Assembly: GCA_024654265.1 (NCBI GenBank)
Contig: JANLIO010000055.1
Location: 1-40,943, forward strand
From: a bacterium
GTDB taxonomy: Bacteria > Patescibacteriota > Patescibacteriia > 2-12-FULL-60-25
Length of the DNA: 40,943 nt
Reading direction: 5' to 3'
Shown here: piece by piece, positions 1 to 9,963 of the stretch
Layout: the number at the start of each line of letters is the position of its first letter
How positions within the stretch are numbered: the first letter of the stretch is position 1
The notes under the pieces: generated by a model
Databases searched by the model: none
Told to the model about the DNA's origin: nothing
Seen by the model: the letters and a program-made list of their open reading frames with translations, nothing else
Translations under genes and position numbers: made by a program

Positions 1-291
1 ATTCTCCCGGATGTCATTTTAGAAATGCGCAAACGTTGGATTCCGCATTCTTTGGTTTGTTGCAAGATCGGAGATGAAGATGGGTATCGATCTCGTTTAA
101 CTCGTCGGGGTTACTCGGGTTTTGAGCTTGAACGACAAGTTGAGGAAGCGAATATATTTTTGTATCCACCGCACATTGAAGGATGGATTCAAACGGAAGT
201 TCTCATGGGTTCAGACCGCGAAGATTACGCACGATTTGAAATGGGGGTTTCACAAGTCGCGGGACATCTTTTCCGTCCGTCTCTGCTCTGA
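1..291 (+). CDS. C-terminal part of a protein truncated by the window edge; weakly resembles a guanylate-kinase/P-loop nucleoside kinase C-terminus
   Basis: Frame 1 is open from base 1 to the TGA at 289-291 (ILPDVILEMRKRW...RLTRRGYSGFELERQVEEANIF...). The RLxxRG...ELERQ segment recalls the Gmk LID region, but this is weak. Confidence 0.4.
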   Translation: MLPDVILEMRKRWIPHSLVCCKIGDEDGYRSRLTRRGYSGFELERQVEEANIFLYPPHIEGWIQTEVLMGSDREDYARFEMGVSQVAGHLFRPSLL

Positions 292-303
292 TATTCTAAA
301 GAC

Positions 304-798
304 GTGGCAAATTCTGTCCGCGTTGTTCGCGCATCACGAAACTCAGACTCTTCGCGCACATGCTGTATCGAAGCTCGTGCTCGGATTTTTTCGTTTGGTG
401 GACTTCTCCTTCTTGTCCTTTCGTGTGTTGTCACAGGTATCTTCTATCTCTCTTTAACGCAACCGAATGTAACCGGTGTACAACAACTGATTGCTTTCGT
501 TCTTTTTGTTGGATCATGGGCTTATTTCGTAAATGGAATTACCGAACGAATTCATCTGACGGGGAAGGCCGTTGTTTTTTGTTCAGCGCTTGGGCGGACG
601 CGCGCCATTCCACTGACGGAGCTTGAGGATCTCGCGTTACGTCATCAGGGATTTAATTTAGATCGTGGATTTGAAATTGTAGAATTTCGAATACGTGGTC
701 GCGACATTGAGACGTTTGCGCTCGGACCGTGTTGGAGCCGTGCAAATTTGGACAACTTAATTCTTTCACTACAAAACGCATTGGATCAAACGACATAG
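304..798 (+). CDS. hypothetical membrane protein with two predicted TM segments
   Basis: 164 aa ORF, GTG start, hydrophobic stretches IFSFGGLLLLVLSCVVTGIFYLSL and LIAFVLFVGSWAYFV; immediately upstream of the LOG gene. Confidence 0.55.
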   Translation: MANSVRVVRASRNSDSSRTCCIEARARIFSFGGLLLLVLSCVVTGIFYLSLTQPNVTGVQQLIAFVLFVGSWAYFVNGITERIHLTGKAVVFCSALGRTRAIPLTELEDLALRHQGFNLDRGFEIVEFRIRGRDIETFALGPCWSRANLDNLILSLQNALDQTT

Positions 799-802
799 GA
801 AT

Positions 803-1585
803 ATGAAAAAGAAAATAAAAAAATTTTTGCTTGGAAATAAACAGCTTCCACCAAAATTGGTTGGGGAAACGTTACGGAGTGGAAAGCATTTTGAGCATTG
901 GTTGTGCAATCCCTCGGGAGAATGTGAACAGGAAGAAGAAGAGTCATTCACCGATGATCCGCAATGGCGAATATTGAGAATCATGGCAGAGTTTATCGAA
1001 GGTTTTGAATTCTTATCCAAACTAAAAAAGGAAGTCACTTTTTTTGGTAGTGCTCGTGCAAAGGGAGGAACGTTTGCATATGATGAGGCACGAAAGTTAG
1101 GAAAGATGTTGGGGAAGCGGGGATATACGGTTATTACCGGTGGAGGCCCCGGCGTAATGGAAGCTGGGAATCGTGGCGCAAAAGAAGGTGGGGGAGGATC
1201 CATTGGATTAGACATTGAGCTTCTAACGAAACAACGACGTAATAAGTATGTTGAAAGAGCAATCGGTTTTCATTACTTTTTTACACGGAAGGTGATGCTT
1301 TCAGCGAGTGCGCAGGCGTATATCTTTTTCCCAGGTGGGTTCGGTACGTTAGACGAAATGTTTGAAATGCTAACTTTGATTCAAACCGGCAAAATTACGC
1401 AGGATATCCCGCTCATCCTCGTTGGAAAAGAATATTGGGAACCGTTATTGAAATGGATTATGAAAGAAGTTGTTGGGACGCGTGGTTTTGTGGATAAAAA
1501 AGAATTTGAAATTATTCAGCTTGTATCTTCAGCAGAGGGGGCATTCGAGATTATTGAAAAAACAGTTGAGCGAAAATTTGGATAA
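803..1585 (+). CDS. LOG family (lysine decarboxylase-like / Rossmann nucleotide-binding) protein
   Basis: Motifs GGGPGVMEAGNRGAKEGG and PGGFGTLDEMFEMLT. Confidence 0.9.
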   Translation: MKKKIKKFLLGNKQLPPKLVGETLRSGKHFEHWLCNPSGECEQEEEESFTDDPQWRILRIMAEFIEGFEFLSKLKKEVTFFGSARAKGGTFAYDEARKLGKMLGKRGYTVITGGGPGVMEAGNRGAKEGGGGSIGLDIELLTKQRRNKYVERAIGFHYFFTRKVMLSASAQAYIFFPGGFGTLDEMFEMLTLIQTGKITQDIPLILVGKEYWEPLLKWIMKEVVGTRGFVDKKEFEIIQLVSSAEGAFEIIEKTVERKFG

Positions 1586-1596
1586 CCCGTCAGAAA

Positions 1597-1624
1597 CAAA
1601 AAAACGCCGAACGGCGTTTTTTTG
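1597..1624. terminator. bidirectional intrinsic terminator between convergent genes
   Basis: AAAAAAACGCCGAACGGCGTTTTTTT: 5-bp GC stem flanked by A- and T-tracts. Confidence 0.85.
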
Positions 1625-1643
1625 TTTCTTTTTTCGTTCTCTC

Positions 1644-1898
1644 TTATGCTTTTGCTTTGTTCTCTCGGGCTACACGTTTCGCGGCTCGCTTTTGTCGGAG
1701 TGTTGGGAGTTCTCCCGTTAACTCTTTTGTAAGCTTTTTCAGCGTTCGGAGTGTACGTGCAGCAACGCGAATCTTAACACCCTCCAAACGGATTGTTTGA
1801 AGATTGACGTTTTGGCGTCGTTTGGTCGCAACCTTGGAGTGGCTACGTGAATTTGCGGTATTTGCTCGTTTTCCTGTGAGGATATCAATTCGTGACAT
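1644..1898 (-). CDS. rpmB: 50S ribosomal protein L28
   Basis: MSRIDILTGKRANTANSRSHSKVATKRRQNVNLQTIRLEG... L28 pattern; start placed at the internal ATG (1896-1898) rather than the longer ORF start. Confidence 0.88.
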   Translation of the reverse strand: MSRIDILTGKRANTANSRSHSKVATKRRQNVNLQTIRLEGVKIRVAARTLRTLKKLTKELTGELPTLRQKRAAKRVARENKAKA

Positions 1899-1987
1899 AT
1901 TGGTTTGCGGAATAACTGAATGGCAGGAAGATACCGTATGAAAGCCTTTTTGGCAAGAGAGGAACTTATGATGTATGATTTCAGACA

Positions 1988-2629
1988 ATGCTTACCCTCC
2001 TCTTTCAAGAACCGCTTCTTTTTTTGGTGTGGATACTGGCGATTCTGATTGCCTTATCAACGCATGAATTTTCGCATGCTCTGGCAGGGACTCTCCTTGG
2101 CGATGAAACCGCAAAGCGCATGGGTCGCTTAACATTGAATCCGCTTGCCCATGTTGATCCCATCGGTTTAATCGCGCTTGTGACAGTCGGCTTTGGATGG
2201 GGGAAGCCTGTGCCGTTTAATCCGTACAATTTAAAAAATCAAAAGTGGGGTCCTGTATTGGTTGCGCTTGCTGGGCCTGGGATGAATCTCTCGATCGCGA
2301 TTGTCCTTGGACTTTTACTTCGAGTGATCGGTCCACTTCTCGGACCTACAAATCTTCTTTCTCAATTTTTATATTTAAGTGTTTTTTTGAATGTCGCTTT
2401 GTTATTCTTCAACCTGATCCCAGTCCCACCGCTTGATGGGTCGAAGTTATTGCTTGCCATGGTTTCTGGAAAACAACATGAACGTGTTCGCATCTTCTTG
2501 GAAACACGAGGGCCAATGATTTTACTTGGATTGATTGTCGCGGATTTGATTCTTGGTATAAATGTTTTTGGATGGCTATTTAACATCGTTTCCTCTGTCG
2601 CAACATGGATTGTGGGTTTTGGAATATAG
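1988..2629 (+). CDS. site-2-protease family (M50) membrane metalloprotease
   Basis: HEFSHAL (HExxH) and NLIPVPPLDGSKLL (NxxPxPxLDG) motifs plus multiple TM segments. Confidence 0.9.
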   Translation: MLTLLFQEPLLFLVWILAILIALSTHEFSHALAGTLLGDETAKRMGRLTLNPLAHVDPIGLIALVTVGFGWGKPVPFNPYNLKNQKWGPVLVALAGPGMNLSIAIVLGLLLRVIGPLLGPTNLLSQFLYLSVFLNVALLFFNLIPVPPLDGSKLLLAMVSGKQHERVRIFLETRGPMILLGLIVADLILGINVFGWLFNIVSSVATWIVGFGI

Positions 2630-2644
2630 AGATTCTACCCATTT

Positions 2645-4129
2645 ATGATCACAACAAAGAGGATTTGGTCAGCAAAGAAAAGTATATTTCTTATTTGGGG
2701 GAGCGTGCTTTCTGCAAGCGTTCTTGTTTCTTTGTTTACGTCAGCTCGCCTCCCTTCTGTTGCTGACTCTGCGCTTCGGCAACCTTTGACATTGCTCGTG
2801 AGCGTGCTTCTTATCACGTATACCCTAAAGATTACCCGTAAAATAGCGCCGAAAGATTCATGGCAACTCATTGTCCACGTGTTGCCTGCATCGCTCGTAT
2901 TCGGAATTATTCTTTCTGTGTTTGGAAAATGGAATGATGGGAGTGGTGTGCTCGCACTTCCGTTTCGTTCTGTCGTTTCTTTTTTGCTTTCCGGTGGAAT
3001 TTTACCGGTTGCTATCGGTCCGGAATCACTCCTTCGTTTTTCACTTCTTGGTCTTTCAATTCTTCTTGCTATAAAACAAAAACGTGGACAGTCGACTTTT
3101 TCTCAAAGATTTTTGATCGGAATTCTTGCATGGATTGCTTCTGCCGTAGTTCTTTTGGTGCCAAGTTGGATGATGCTTTCTTCATCACTTTTGCGAGGTT
3201 CCGTCGTAATCCATGCGCAAGATGCTGTGCGTAGTCTAGGCGTGATGCACACGGGATCGTACTGGTCGTCATTTCAGGCGGATCGTTTTTTTACAGGGAT
3301 CGGAAATGAAGTGACAAATGCATCCGGATTGTCGACGTCAGCATTTCTTTTGATTGTTGGACTCTTACTTTGTGCACTTCTTTCATGGCGAACAAGTCAA
3401 AAAGGAGTTGAAACAAAAGCAAATCAAATTTTGGTAAAAATGTCTTCAGCAGAGTCTCTTTTTCTACTCTCCGGAACACTCGCTGGTTTTTTGATTGGAA
3501 TACGTGGGTACCGTTTCTCATGGAATGGAGTGAATGCAATGGCATTTGTATTGATGCTTATTTGCAGTGTCGCGCTCGTATTGATTTGGCTGATCGGTAA
3601 AGAAACGGAGCATTATGACTCAGTCGTTTTAGTGGCATTACTAACAGGTGGCATTCTTGGATGGCCTGCGCTTGTTTTGGTTCTCGCGTTCCTCTTCTTC
3701 TCGTGGTTGATGTCGTTGAATGAATTTGAATGGAAACAGTCGATGTATGGACGCGCGGGTGTCATGGTGATTTTGACCTTATTTGCCGTTGCGTTGGGTG
3801 GTGTCGTGGGAGCAAGAAGCCCACTTTATCCTCATGAGCTTTCGGGATGGATTGGCGCTTGGGCGATCCTCGTTGCAGGCGCAACAATCCTTTGCCAATT
3901 TGACCACAACAAGCGAAAAAACTTACGGATCGTTTTCGGGATTTCCGTTCTTTCGACGATTGGATTTTTACCGTTACTCCCATATTACGCGCTTGGTGGG
4001 TTGGTCGCTCTTCTTTTGCTTATTGTTTACTTTGTCGTTCAACGAGATGGCTGTTGGGAGCGAGATATTGTCCGAGCTTTCCTTCTTTTTGTTTGGATTG
4101 CATCGATTTTAAGTTATTTGTCAACGTAG
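2645..4129 (+). CDS. polytopic membrane protein of unknown function (about 12 or more TM)
   Basis: 494 aa ORF, hydrophobic throughout; no recognised signature. Confidence 0.7.
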   Translation: MITTKRIWSAKKSIFLIWGSVLSASVLVSLFTSARLPSVADSALRQPLTLLVSVLLITYTLKITRKIAPKDSWQLIVHVLPASLVFGIILSVFGKWNDGSGVLALPFRSVVSFLLSGGILPVAIGPESLLRFSLLGLSILLAIKQKRGQSTFSQRFLIGILAWIASAVVLLVPSWMMLSSSLLRGSVVIHAQDAVRSLGVMHTGSYWSSFQADRFFTGIGNEVTNASGLSTSAFLLIVGLLLCALLSWRTSQKGVETKANQILVKMSSAESLFLLSGTLAGFLIGIRGYRFSWNGVNAMAFVLMLICSVALVLIWLIGKETEHYDSVVLVALLTGGILGWPALVLVLAFLFFSWLMSLNEFEWKQSMYGRAGVMVILTLFAVALGGVVGARSPLYPHELSGWIGAWAILVAGATILCQFDHNKRKNLRIVFGISVLSTIGFLPLLPYYALGGLVALLLLIVYFVVQRDGCWERDIVRAFLLFVWIASILSYLST

Positions 4130-4188
4130 CGAGGCTTGGGTGTCGCGAGACTATTGACAGTGGAAAAAATGCCGGCAAGCCTGAATAC

Positions 4189-4218
4189 TTGACGTTTTTA
4201 GGGTTCTACTGCTATATT
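4189..4218 (+). promoter_or_regulatory. sigma70-type extended -10 promoter upstream of rpsL
   Basis: TTGACG (4189-4194), 18-nt spacer, TGC-TATATT (-10 at 4213-4218); an additional TTGACA at 4154-4159. Confidence 0.6.
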
Positions 4219-4259
4219 TCCGCCACAAATTTCGATCTCAATTCTCTTCGAGAAAATTC

Positions 4260-4679
4260 ATGCCTACTGTAAATCAACTTGTCCGCAAAGGACGAAAACA
4301 GACGAAAACCAAGTCAAAGAGCCCGGCAATGCAGTTTACGACTGATACACTGCACCGTCGTCGGACAGAACTTCGACGTGGCGCTTCATTTAAGCGTGGT
4401 GTGTGCGTAAAAGTTACGACCATGACTCCGAAAAAGCCAAACTCTGCTCTTCGAAAGATTGCGCGTGTTCGACTTTCGAACGGGATGGAAGTAAACGCAT
4501 ATATCCCGGGTGAAGGACATAATCTTCAAGAGCACTCCATCGTTATGATTCGAGGTGGACGTGTGAAGGATCTTCCGGGTGTTCGATATCACGTTGTTCG
4601 TGGTGTCTATGACGCACAGGGAGTTGAGGGACGAAAACGAAGCCGATCACTCTACGGTGTGAAGAAACCAAAATCATAA
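4260..4679 (+). CDS. rpsL: 30S ribosomal protein S12
   Basis: [12 protein letters not shown]...[52 protein letters not shown]. Confidence 0.98.
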   Translation: MPTVNQLVRKGRKQTKTKSKSPAMQFTTDTLHRRRTELRRGASFKRGVCVKVTTMTPKKPNSALRKIARVRLSNGMEVNAYIPGEGHNLQEHSIVMIRGGRVKDLPGVRYHVVRGVYDAQGVEGRKRSRSLYGVKKPKS

Positions 4680-4682
4680 TCT

Positions 4683-5150
4683 ATGCGCGGAAAACAAGCC
4701 CCACGTCGCCCAGTTGCGCCAGACCCAAAGTACAATTCCCAAGTGTTGGGTAAATTTATGAATTACGTCATGGAACGAGGGAAGAAGTCCACGGCGCAAC
4801 GAATTGTGTATACCGCATTTGATGCTGTTGAAAAGAAAGCCGAGAAACCGGCAATGGAAGTATTTGAAAAAGCAATTGAAAACGTTTCGCCATCTATCGA
4901 GGTTCGTTCACGTCGTGTTGGTGGCGCAAACTACCAAATTCCAATGCAAGTTCGTGCGGATCGCCGTCAACAGCTCGCATTTCGTTGGATTTTAACAGCA
5001 GCCCGTTCACGAAAAGGTCGGCCAATGGCAGATAAGCTCGCTGATGAGATTTTGGCAGCAGCAGATAACCAGGGAGACGCGATCAAAAAACGTCAGGACG
5101 TTCAGCGTATGGCAGAAGCGAACCGCGCTTTTGCTCACTTTGCTCGGTAA
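4683..5150 (+). CDS. rpsG: 30S ribosomal protein S7
   Basis: Full-length S7 signature (MRGKQAPRRPVAPDPKYNS...GGANYQIPMQV). Confidence 0.98.
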   Translation: MRGKQAPRRPVAPDPKYNSQVLGKFMNYVMERGKKSTAQRIVYTAFDAVEKKAEKPAMEVFEKAIENVSPSIEVRSRRVGGANYQIPMQVRADRRQQLAFRWILTAARSRKGRPMADKLADEILAAADNQGDAIKKRQDVQRMAEANRAFAHFAR

Positions 5151-5164
5151 TATCTTGCTGATGG

Positions 5165-5215
5165 TAGAAGCTGAAATGTCGCGCGAAGGACATTTTTCTT
5201 CTAAAAAGATCCTTC
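5165..5215 (+). ncRNA. candidate switch-like structured leader between rpsG and fusA
   Basis: Two mutually exclusive stems by eye: A = 5165-5170/5198-5203 plus 5173-5180/5189-5196; B = 5185-5190/5210-5215 plus 5193-5197/5203-5207; followed by a U-rich tract. Confidence 0.4.
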
Positions 5216-5306
5216 TTTGACTTCGTGATTTCTTTTTTTCTCAATTCGTTATCATCCTTACATTTAGATTCATTCATTTTGAGTTTCTTTTCATTTACGT
5301 ATTGAT

Positions 5307-7391
5307 ATGCCACGAGAATATCCGTTAGAAAAAGTTCGTAACTTTGGGATTATTGCCCATATTGACGCTGGAAAAACGACCGTTTCCGAGCGTGTTTTGT
5401 TTTATACCGGACGAAAGCACAAGATTGGCGAAGTGCACGAAGGTGAAGCGACAATGGACTGGATGGAACAGGAGCAGGAACGTGGTATTACCATTACGTC
5501 GGCTGCAACAACGTGTTTTTGGAAGGATCATCGATTAAACTTGATTGATACTCCGGGTCACGTGGATTTTACGATTGAAGTTGAACGATCGTTGCGTGTG
5601 CTTGATGGTGCAGTCACGGTGTTTGATGGCGTTGCTGGTGTGGAGCCACAGTCAGAAACGGTATGGCATCAGGCTGATTCGTATAAAGTTCCACGTTTGT
5701 GTTTTATTAATAAACTTGATCGAACAGGCGCTGATTTTTGGAAGGATGTGGAATCGATTCGTTCGCGATTATCAAAACGCGCATTTCCAATTCAATTACC
5801 AATAGGAAAAGAATCTGATTTTATTGGAATTATTGATTTGATAACACAGCGTGCATATTACTATCGAGATGATCTCGGACAGGAAATTGAAGAAACGGAC
5901 ATTCCTGAAGACAGAAAAGAAGAAGTGAAAAAGGCACGCGCAGAGCTCATGGAAAAGGTGGCAGAGAGTGACGAGACGCTCATGGAAAAATACTTGGGCG
6001 GTGAAGAATTGACGGTTGATGAATTGAAAAAGGGGATTCGTGTCGCTGTTTTGGCAAGTGAATTGTATCCTGTTCTCTGTGGCTCTGCTTTGAAGAACAA
6101 GGGAGTTCAGTTCCTTCTTGACGCTGTGAATGCGTATCTTCCATCTCCAATTGACGTTCCGCCGATCAAAGGGCATTTGCCAGATGAGGAGGAAGCGCTT
6201 GAAGAGCGTATTGCCTCAGACGCAACACCATTTGCCGCATTGGCGTTTAAGGTTATGGCAGATCCGTTTATTGGAAAATTGGTATTTTTCCGAGTGTATT
6301 CCGGTATGCTGAGCGCAGGATCCTACGTTTTAAATACCGTAACAGGAAAACGAGAGCGAATTGGTCGCATCGTACGTATGCACTCAAATTCACGTGAAGA
6401 AGTCTCTGAGGTTTTTGCTGGTGATATCGCAGCCGCTGTTGGGTTGAAGGATTCTTTTACGGGCCACACACTTTGCGATCCGGATCATCCAATCGTTCTT
6501 GAAAGTATTAAAACACCAGAGCCTGTTATTTCCGTTGCCATTGAACCAAAGACAAAGGTAGACCAAGAGAGAATGGGAATTGCACTTCAGAAGTTAGCAG
6601 AAGAAGATCCGTCTTTCCGTGTTCGATCAGACGAAGAAACGTTACAGACGATCATTTCTGGAATGGGAGAGCTTCACCTTGAAATTATTGTTGATCGTAT
6701 GAAGCGGGAGTTTCAGGTTGACGCAAACGTTGGTCAGCCACAGGTGGCATATAAAGAAACGATTGCAAAAGAAGCTGAAGCGCAAGGTAAGTTTATTCGT
6801 CAGTCAGGTGGACGTGGTCAGTATGGCGATTGTTGGTTGCGCGTTACACCGCAGGAACGAGGTGGTGGATACGAGTTTGTTGATGGATTAAAGGGAGGCG
6901 TTATTCCTCGTGAGTACGTTCCGGCGATTGACAAGGGTGTGAAAGAGGCAATGACACGTGGTGTTTTAGCTGGATACCCTCTCGTAGACGTGAAAGTGAC
7001 AGTGTACGACGGCTCGTTTCACGATGTAGACTCATCCGAGGCTGCGTTTAAAATCGCTGCATCTATGGCATTTCAGGACGCATGTCGAATTGGTGGATTG
7101 CAACTTCTTGAACCGCTTATGAAAGTTGAGGTTGTGACACCGGAGGAAAACATGGGTGACGTTATTGGTGATTTAAATTCAAAGCGTGGTCAGATTCAGG
7201 AAATGAGTGATCGTGGTGAGATGAAAATCGTTCGTGCACTTGTGCCACTTGCCGAAATGTTTGGGTATTCCACATCACTTCGTTCGATGACGCAGGGTCG
7301 TGCATCATACTCCATGGAATTTGAGCACTACGCACCAGCGCCTCATAATGTGACGGAAAAAATTGTTGCTGGAAAAACAAAGACTCGATAA
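5307..7391 (+). CDS. fusA: elongation factor G
   Basis: GTPase motifs [20 protein letters not shown] and full-length EF-G sequence. Confidence 0.98.
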   Translation: MPREYPLEKVRNFGIIAHIDAGKTTVSERVLFYTGRKHKIGEVHEGEATMDWMEQEQERGITITSAATTCFWKDHRLNLIDTPGHVDFTIEVERSLRVLDGAVTVFDGVAGVEPQSETVWHQADSYKVPRLCFINKLDRTGADFWKDVESIRSRLSKRAFPIQLPIGKESDFIGIIDLITQRAYYYRDDLGQEIEETDIPEDRKEEVKKARAELMEKVAESDETLMEKYLGGEELTVDELKKGIRVAVLASELYPVLCGSALKNKGVQFLLDAVNAYLPSPIDVPPIKGHLPDEEEALEERIASDATPFAALAFKVMADPFIGKLVFFRVYSGMLSAGSYVLNTVTGKRERIGRIVRMHSNSREEVSEVFAGDIAAAVGLKDSFTGHTLCDPDHPIVLESIKTPEPVISVAIEPKTKVDQERMGIALQKLAEEDPSFRVRSDEETLQTIISGMGELHLEIIVDRMKREFQVDANVGQPQVAYKETIAKEAEAQGKFIRQSGGRGQYGDCWLRVTPQERGGGYEFVDGLKGGVIPREYVPAIDKGVKEAMTRGVLAGYPLVDVKVTVYDGSFHDVDSSEAAFKIAASMAFQDACRIGGLQLLEPLMKVEVVTPEENMGDVIGDLNSKRGQIQEMSDRGEMKIVRALVPLAEMFGYSTSLRSMTQGRASYSMEFEHYAPAPHNVTEKIVAGKTKTR

Positions 7392-7404
7392 AAAAGGAAA
7401 TAGT

Positions 7405-7438
7405 GAAAAAATACGCTCGAGAAGAGCGTATTTTTTTA
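7405..7438 (+). terminator. intrinsic terminator after fusA
   Basis: AAAAAATACGCTCGAGAAGAGCGTATTTTTTT hairpin plus T-tract. Confidence 0.85.
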
Positions 7439-7545
7439 TGTAAAGTACAAAGAATAACGAGGTTCTCATCTAGATAATTTTCACAAGAGAGAAGAAAAGA
7501 GGTTTTCGCAAGCTTGCATATCTTTCTATTATTCATATCCAAAGT

Positions 7546-8049
7546 ATGAAGGATCTTGCCATGACCATTCCCGCAGTGTTAACTAGGGTGACTATGTCAT
7601 GGACACGTATATTAAACACAGCACGACGGAACGGAATTCCGTTGATTGTTACAGATTCAAATGGTGACGAGCCGATGGTTGTTTTGCCTCTTGAACAGTT
7701 TGAGGCAATGTCATCAATGGGGAGCGAAATGAATCAGCAGGAAAAGAAGGTTCAACCAGCAAAGAGTGGACTCCATCGTGTGGATTTACCGATTCAAAAT
7801 GATCGAAATTTGGATGAGCAGAGCGCTGTAACATCTGAGCGTATTCTTGAATCAAATTCTTCTCATCTCGATGGCGGACACGTTGCGTTTGAAGAGATTC
7901 CTTTCGGTAAAATTGATAATTCTTTCGGAGATCAAGATCAGATCCGTTCTGTTGATTTCTCGATAAATACTCAAGAAAATGCTGATTTAGATGCACCTTT
8001 GGAAGAACAGTTTTTTTTAGAACCGCTCGAAGATGAAGAAAATGGCTAA
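7546..8049 (+). CDS. hypothetical protein; N-terminal segment weakly resembles Phd/YefM antitoxin DNA-binding fold
   Basis: 167 aa ORF between fusA and tuf; ARRNGIPLIVTDSNGDEPMVVLPLEQFEAM resembles the Phd/YefM pattern; C-terminal two-thirds low complexity and acidic. Confidence 0.6.
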   Translation: MKDLAMTIPAVLTRVTMSWTRILNTARRNGIPLIVTDSNGDEPMVVLPLEQFEAMSSMGSEMNQQEKKVQPAKSGLHRVDLPIQNDRNLDEQSAVTSERILESNSSHLDGGHVAFEEIPFGKIDNSFGDQDQIRSVDFSINTQENADLDAPLEEQFFLEPLEDEENG

Positions 8050-8081
8050 ACAAAGCCAAAAGGGTGCACGGTTTGTGCCCC

Positions 8082-8110
8082 TTGCGCTGAATAAAGGCCT
8101 CTGCTATACT
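8082..8110 (+). promoter_or_regulatory. promoter upstream of tuf
   Basis: TTGCGC (8082-8087), 17-nt spacer, extended TGC-TATACT (8105-8110). Confidence 0.7.
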
Positions 8111-8149
8111 CCTACCACTTTTTAGAGTTAACTCACGTTACCATTCAAT

Positions 8150-9340
8150 ATGGCGGAAATGTTTGATCGTTCGAAGCCGCATGTAAATGTGGGAACCATT
8201 GGTCACGTCGACCACGGGAAGACCACACTCACCGCGGCAATCCTCGCAGTGCTCAGCGCACACGGGATGACAGCCCAGGCAAAAGGAATTGACGCGCTCG
8301 ATAAGGCTCCAGAGTCTCGATCGCGCGGTATTACTATTGCAACGGCTCACACTGAGTATGAGTCTGAAAAGCGCCACTACGCGCACGTCGACTGCCCAGG
8401 TCACGCAGACTACATTAAGAACATGATTACGGGTGCCGCTCAGATGGACGGCGCAATTTTGGTTGTTTCTGCGACAGATGGCCCGATGCCACAGACGCGT
8501 GAGCACATTCTTCTTGCAGGACAGGTCGGTGTTCCAAACATCGTTGTATTCATCAACAAGGTGGATATGGTCGATGACCCGGAATTGATCGATTTGGTTG
8601 AGCAGGAAATTCGTGATCTTTTGAATAAGTATGAATTCGATGGCGACAATGTCCCTGTTATTCGAGGTTCAGCGCTTAAAGCACTCGAAAATCCAGGTGA
8701 TGAAGCAGCGTCGAAGCCAGTTTTGGATCTCGTAAAGGCATTGGATGACTATATTCCACAGCCTGTTCGTGAAGTTGATAAGCCATTACTCATGCCTATT
8801 GAGGATGTCTTTTCCATTGAAGGTCGCGGAACAGTTGTGACAGGTCGTATTGAACGAGGTAAGGTAAAAATTAACGATGAAGTTGAAATTGTCGGTATTC
8901 GAGAAACACGTAAAGTTGTTATCACGGGTATTGAAATGTTTAACAAACAGCTTCAGGAAGGTCTTGCTGGAGATAACGCGGGTTTGCTTCTTCGTGGTTT
9001 GAAAAAGGAAGATGTTGAGCGCGGAATGGTGCTCGCAGCCCCTGGTTCAATCACACCTCATACGGAGGTTGAGGCTGAAATTTACGTGTTAACAAAGGAG
9101 GAAGGTGGACGCCACAAGCCGTTTGTGACAGGGTATAAACCACAGTTTTACATTCGTACAACAGATGTAACAGGAGAAGTAATACTTCCTGCAGATGTCG
9201 CACTTGTAAATCCGGGTGATACGATAACAGCAACCATCAAACTCATAACACCAGTAGGTATCGAAGATAAGATGCGCTTTGCTATCCGTGAGGGTGGCCG
9301 AACGGTCGGGGCAGGTGTTGTGACGAAGATTGTCAAATAA
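8150..9340 (+). CDS. tuf: elongation factor Tu
   Basis: [44 protein letters not shown]; 396 aa. Confidence 0.99.
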   Translation: MAEMFDRSKPHVNVGTIGHVDHGKTTLTAAILAVLSAHGMTAQAKGIDALDKAPESRSRGITIATAHTEYESEKRHYAHVDCPGHADYIKNMITGAAQMDGAILVVSATDGPMPQTREHILLAGQVGVPNIVVFINKVDMVDDPELIDLVEQEIRDLLNKYEFDGDNVPVIRGSALKALENPGDEAASKPVLDLVKALDDYIPQPVREVDKPLLMPIEDVFSIEGRGTVVTGRIERGKVKINDEVEIVGIRETRKVVITGIEMFNKQLQEGLAGDNAGLLLRGLKKEDVERGMVLAAPGSITPHTEVEAEIYVLTKEEGGRHKPFVTGYKPQFYIRTTDVTGEVILPADVALVNPGDTITATIKLITPVGIEDKMRFAIREGGRTVGAGVVTKIVK

Positions 9341-9357
9341 TTGAAGGAAGGAATCAC

Positions 9358-9714
9358 ATGACCGACGACATAAAAAAAGCAGGAAACACGGATGGAACAA
9401 GTGATGTTGAATCATCGCGAGTTCGCATTAAAATCCGAGCGTACGATCATAAGATTATCGATCAATCAACTCGAACGATCATCGATACGGCTGAACGTAC
9501 GGGTGTCAAAGTCGTTGGTCCGGTTCCACTCCCAACGGAGAAGAGGAAGTGGACTGTGAATCGCTCAACATTCGTTCATAAGGACGCACGCGAGCAATTC
9601 GAGATGCGGATCCACAAGCGACTGGTTGATATCTTGGATCCGAACGCAAAGACGATTGATGCGCTTACGTCGCTCAATCTCCCAGCTGGAGTGGATGTGG
9701 AAATAAAAATGTAA
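9358..9714 (+). CDS. rpsJ: 30S ribosomal protein S10 with short N-terminal extension
   Basis: [46 protein letters not shown]...[19 protein letters not shown]. Confidence 0.97.
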   Translation: MTDDIKKAGNTDGTSDVESSRVRIKIRAYDHKIIDQSTRTIIDTAERTGVKVVGPVPLPTEKRKWTVNRSTFVHKDAREQFEMRIHKRLVDILDPNAKTIDALTSLNLPAGVDVEIKM

Positions 9715-9752
9715 TTTGTACCTCGAACGAACCGATTTATAAGGAGTAAGTT

Positions 9753-9932
9753 GCCGCCCCGATGTGGAAACATCGAACATGATGTCGGGGCACATGAAGA
9801 ACGCGATTCTTCACCATGGCATAACCTCCCTCTAAACGCGGACGCTCGTTGTGAAGACAAGATCGCCTTTGATCGCGCAGAGGCCAGGCATCGTTTGATG
9901 ATTTTAGAATCGTCCTTCTATGCCTGGCCTTT
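9753..9932 (+). ncRNA. candidate structured RNA leader between rpsJ and rplC
   Basis: Hairpins by eye: 9756-9765/9782-9791; 9795-9801/9807-9813; 9881-9891/9920-9930 (perfect 11 bp) continuing into 9897-9903/9908-9914 with a TTAG loop. Unusually long gap for this cluster. Confidence 0.6.
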
Positions 9933-9963
9933 CGTGATTTCGGGGGTCAGATGAATCCAAGCT

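Noticed and set aside
8048-8087. Small hairpins upstream of the tuf promoter (GGGTGCAC...GTGCCCC)
   Set aside because: Short, bulged and without a T-tract; not strong enough to call a terminator or regulator.
9751-9954. 67-aa ORF in the rpsJ-rplC gap
   Set aside because: TTG start, no recognisable protein features, and it covers the strong inverted repeats; more likely a structured RNA.
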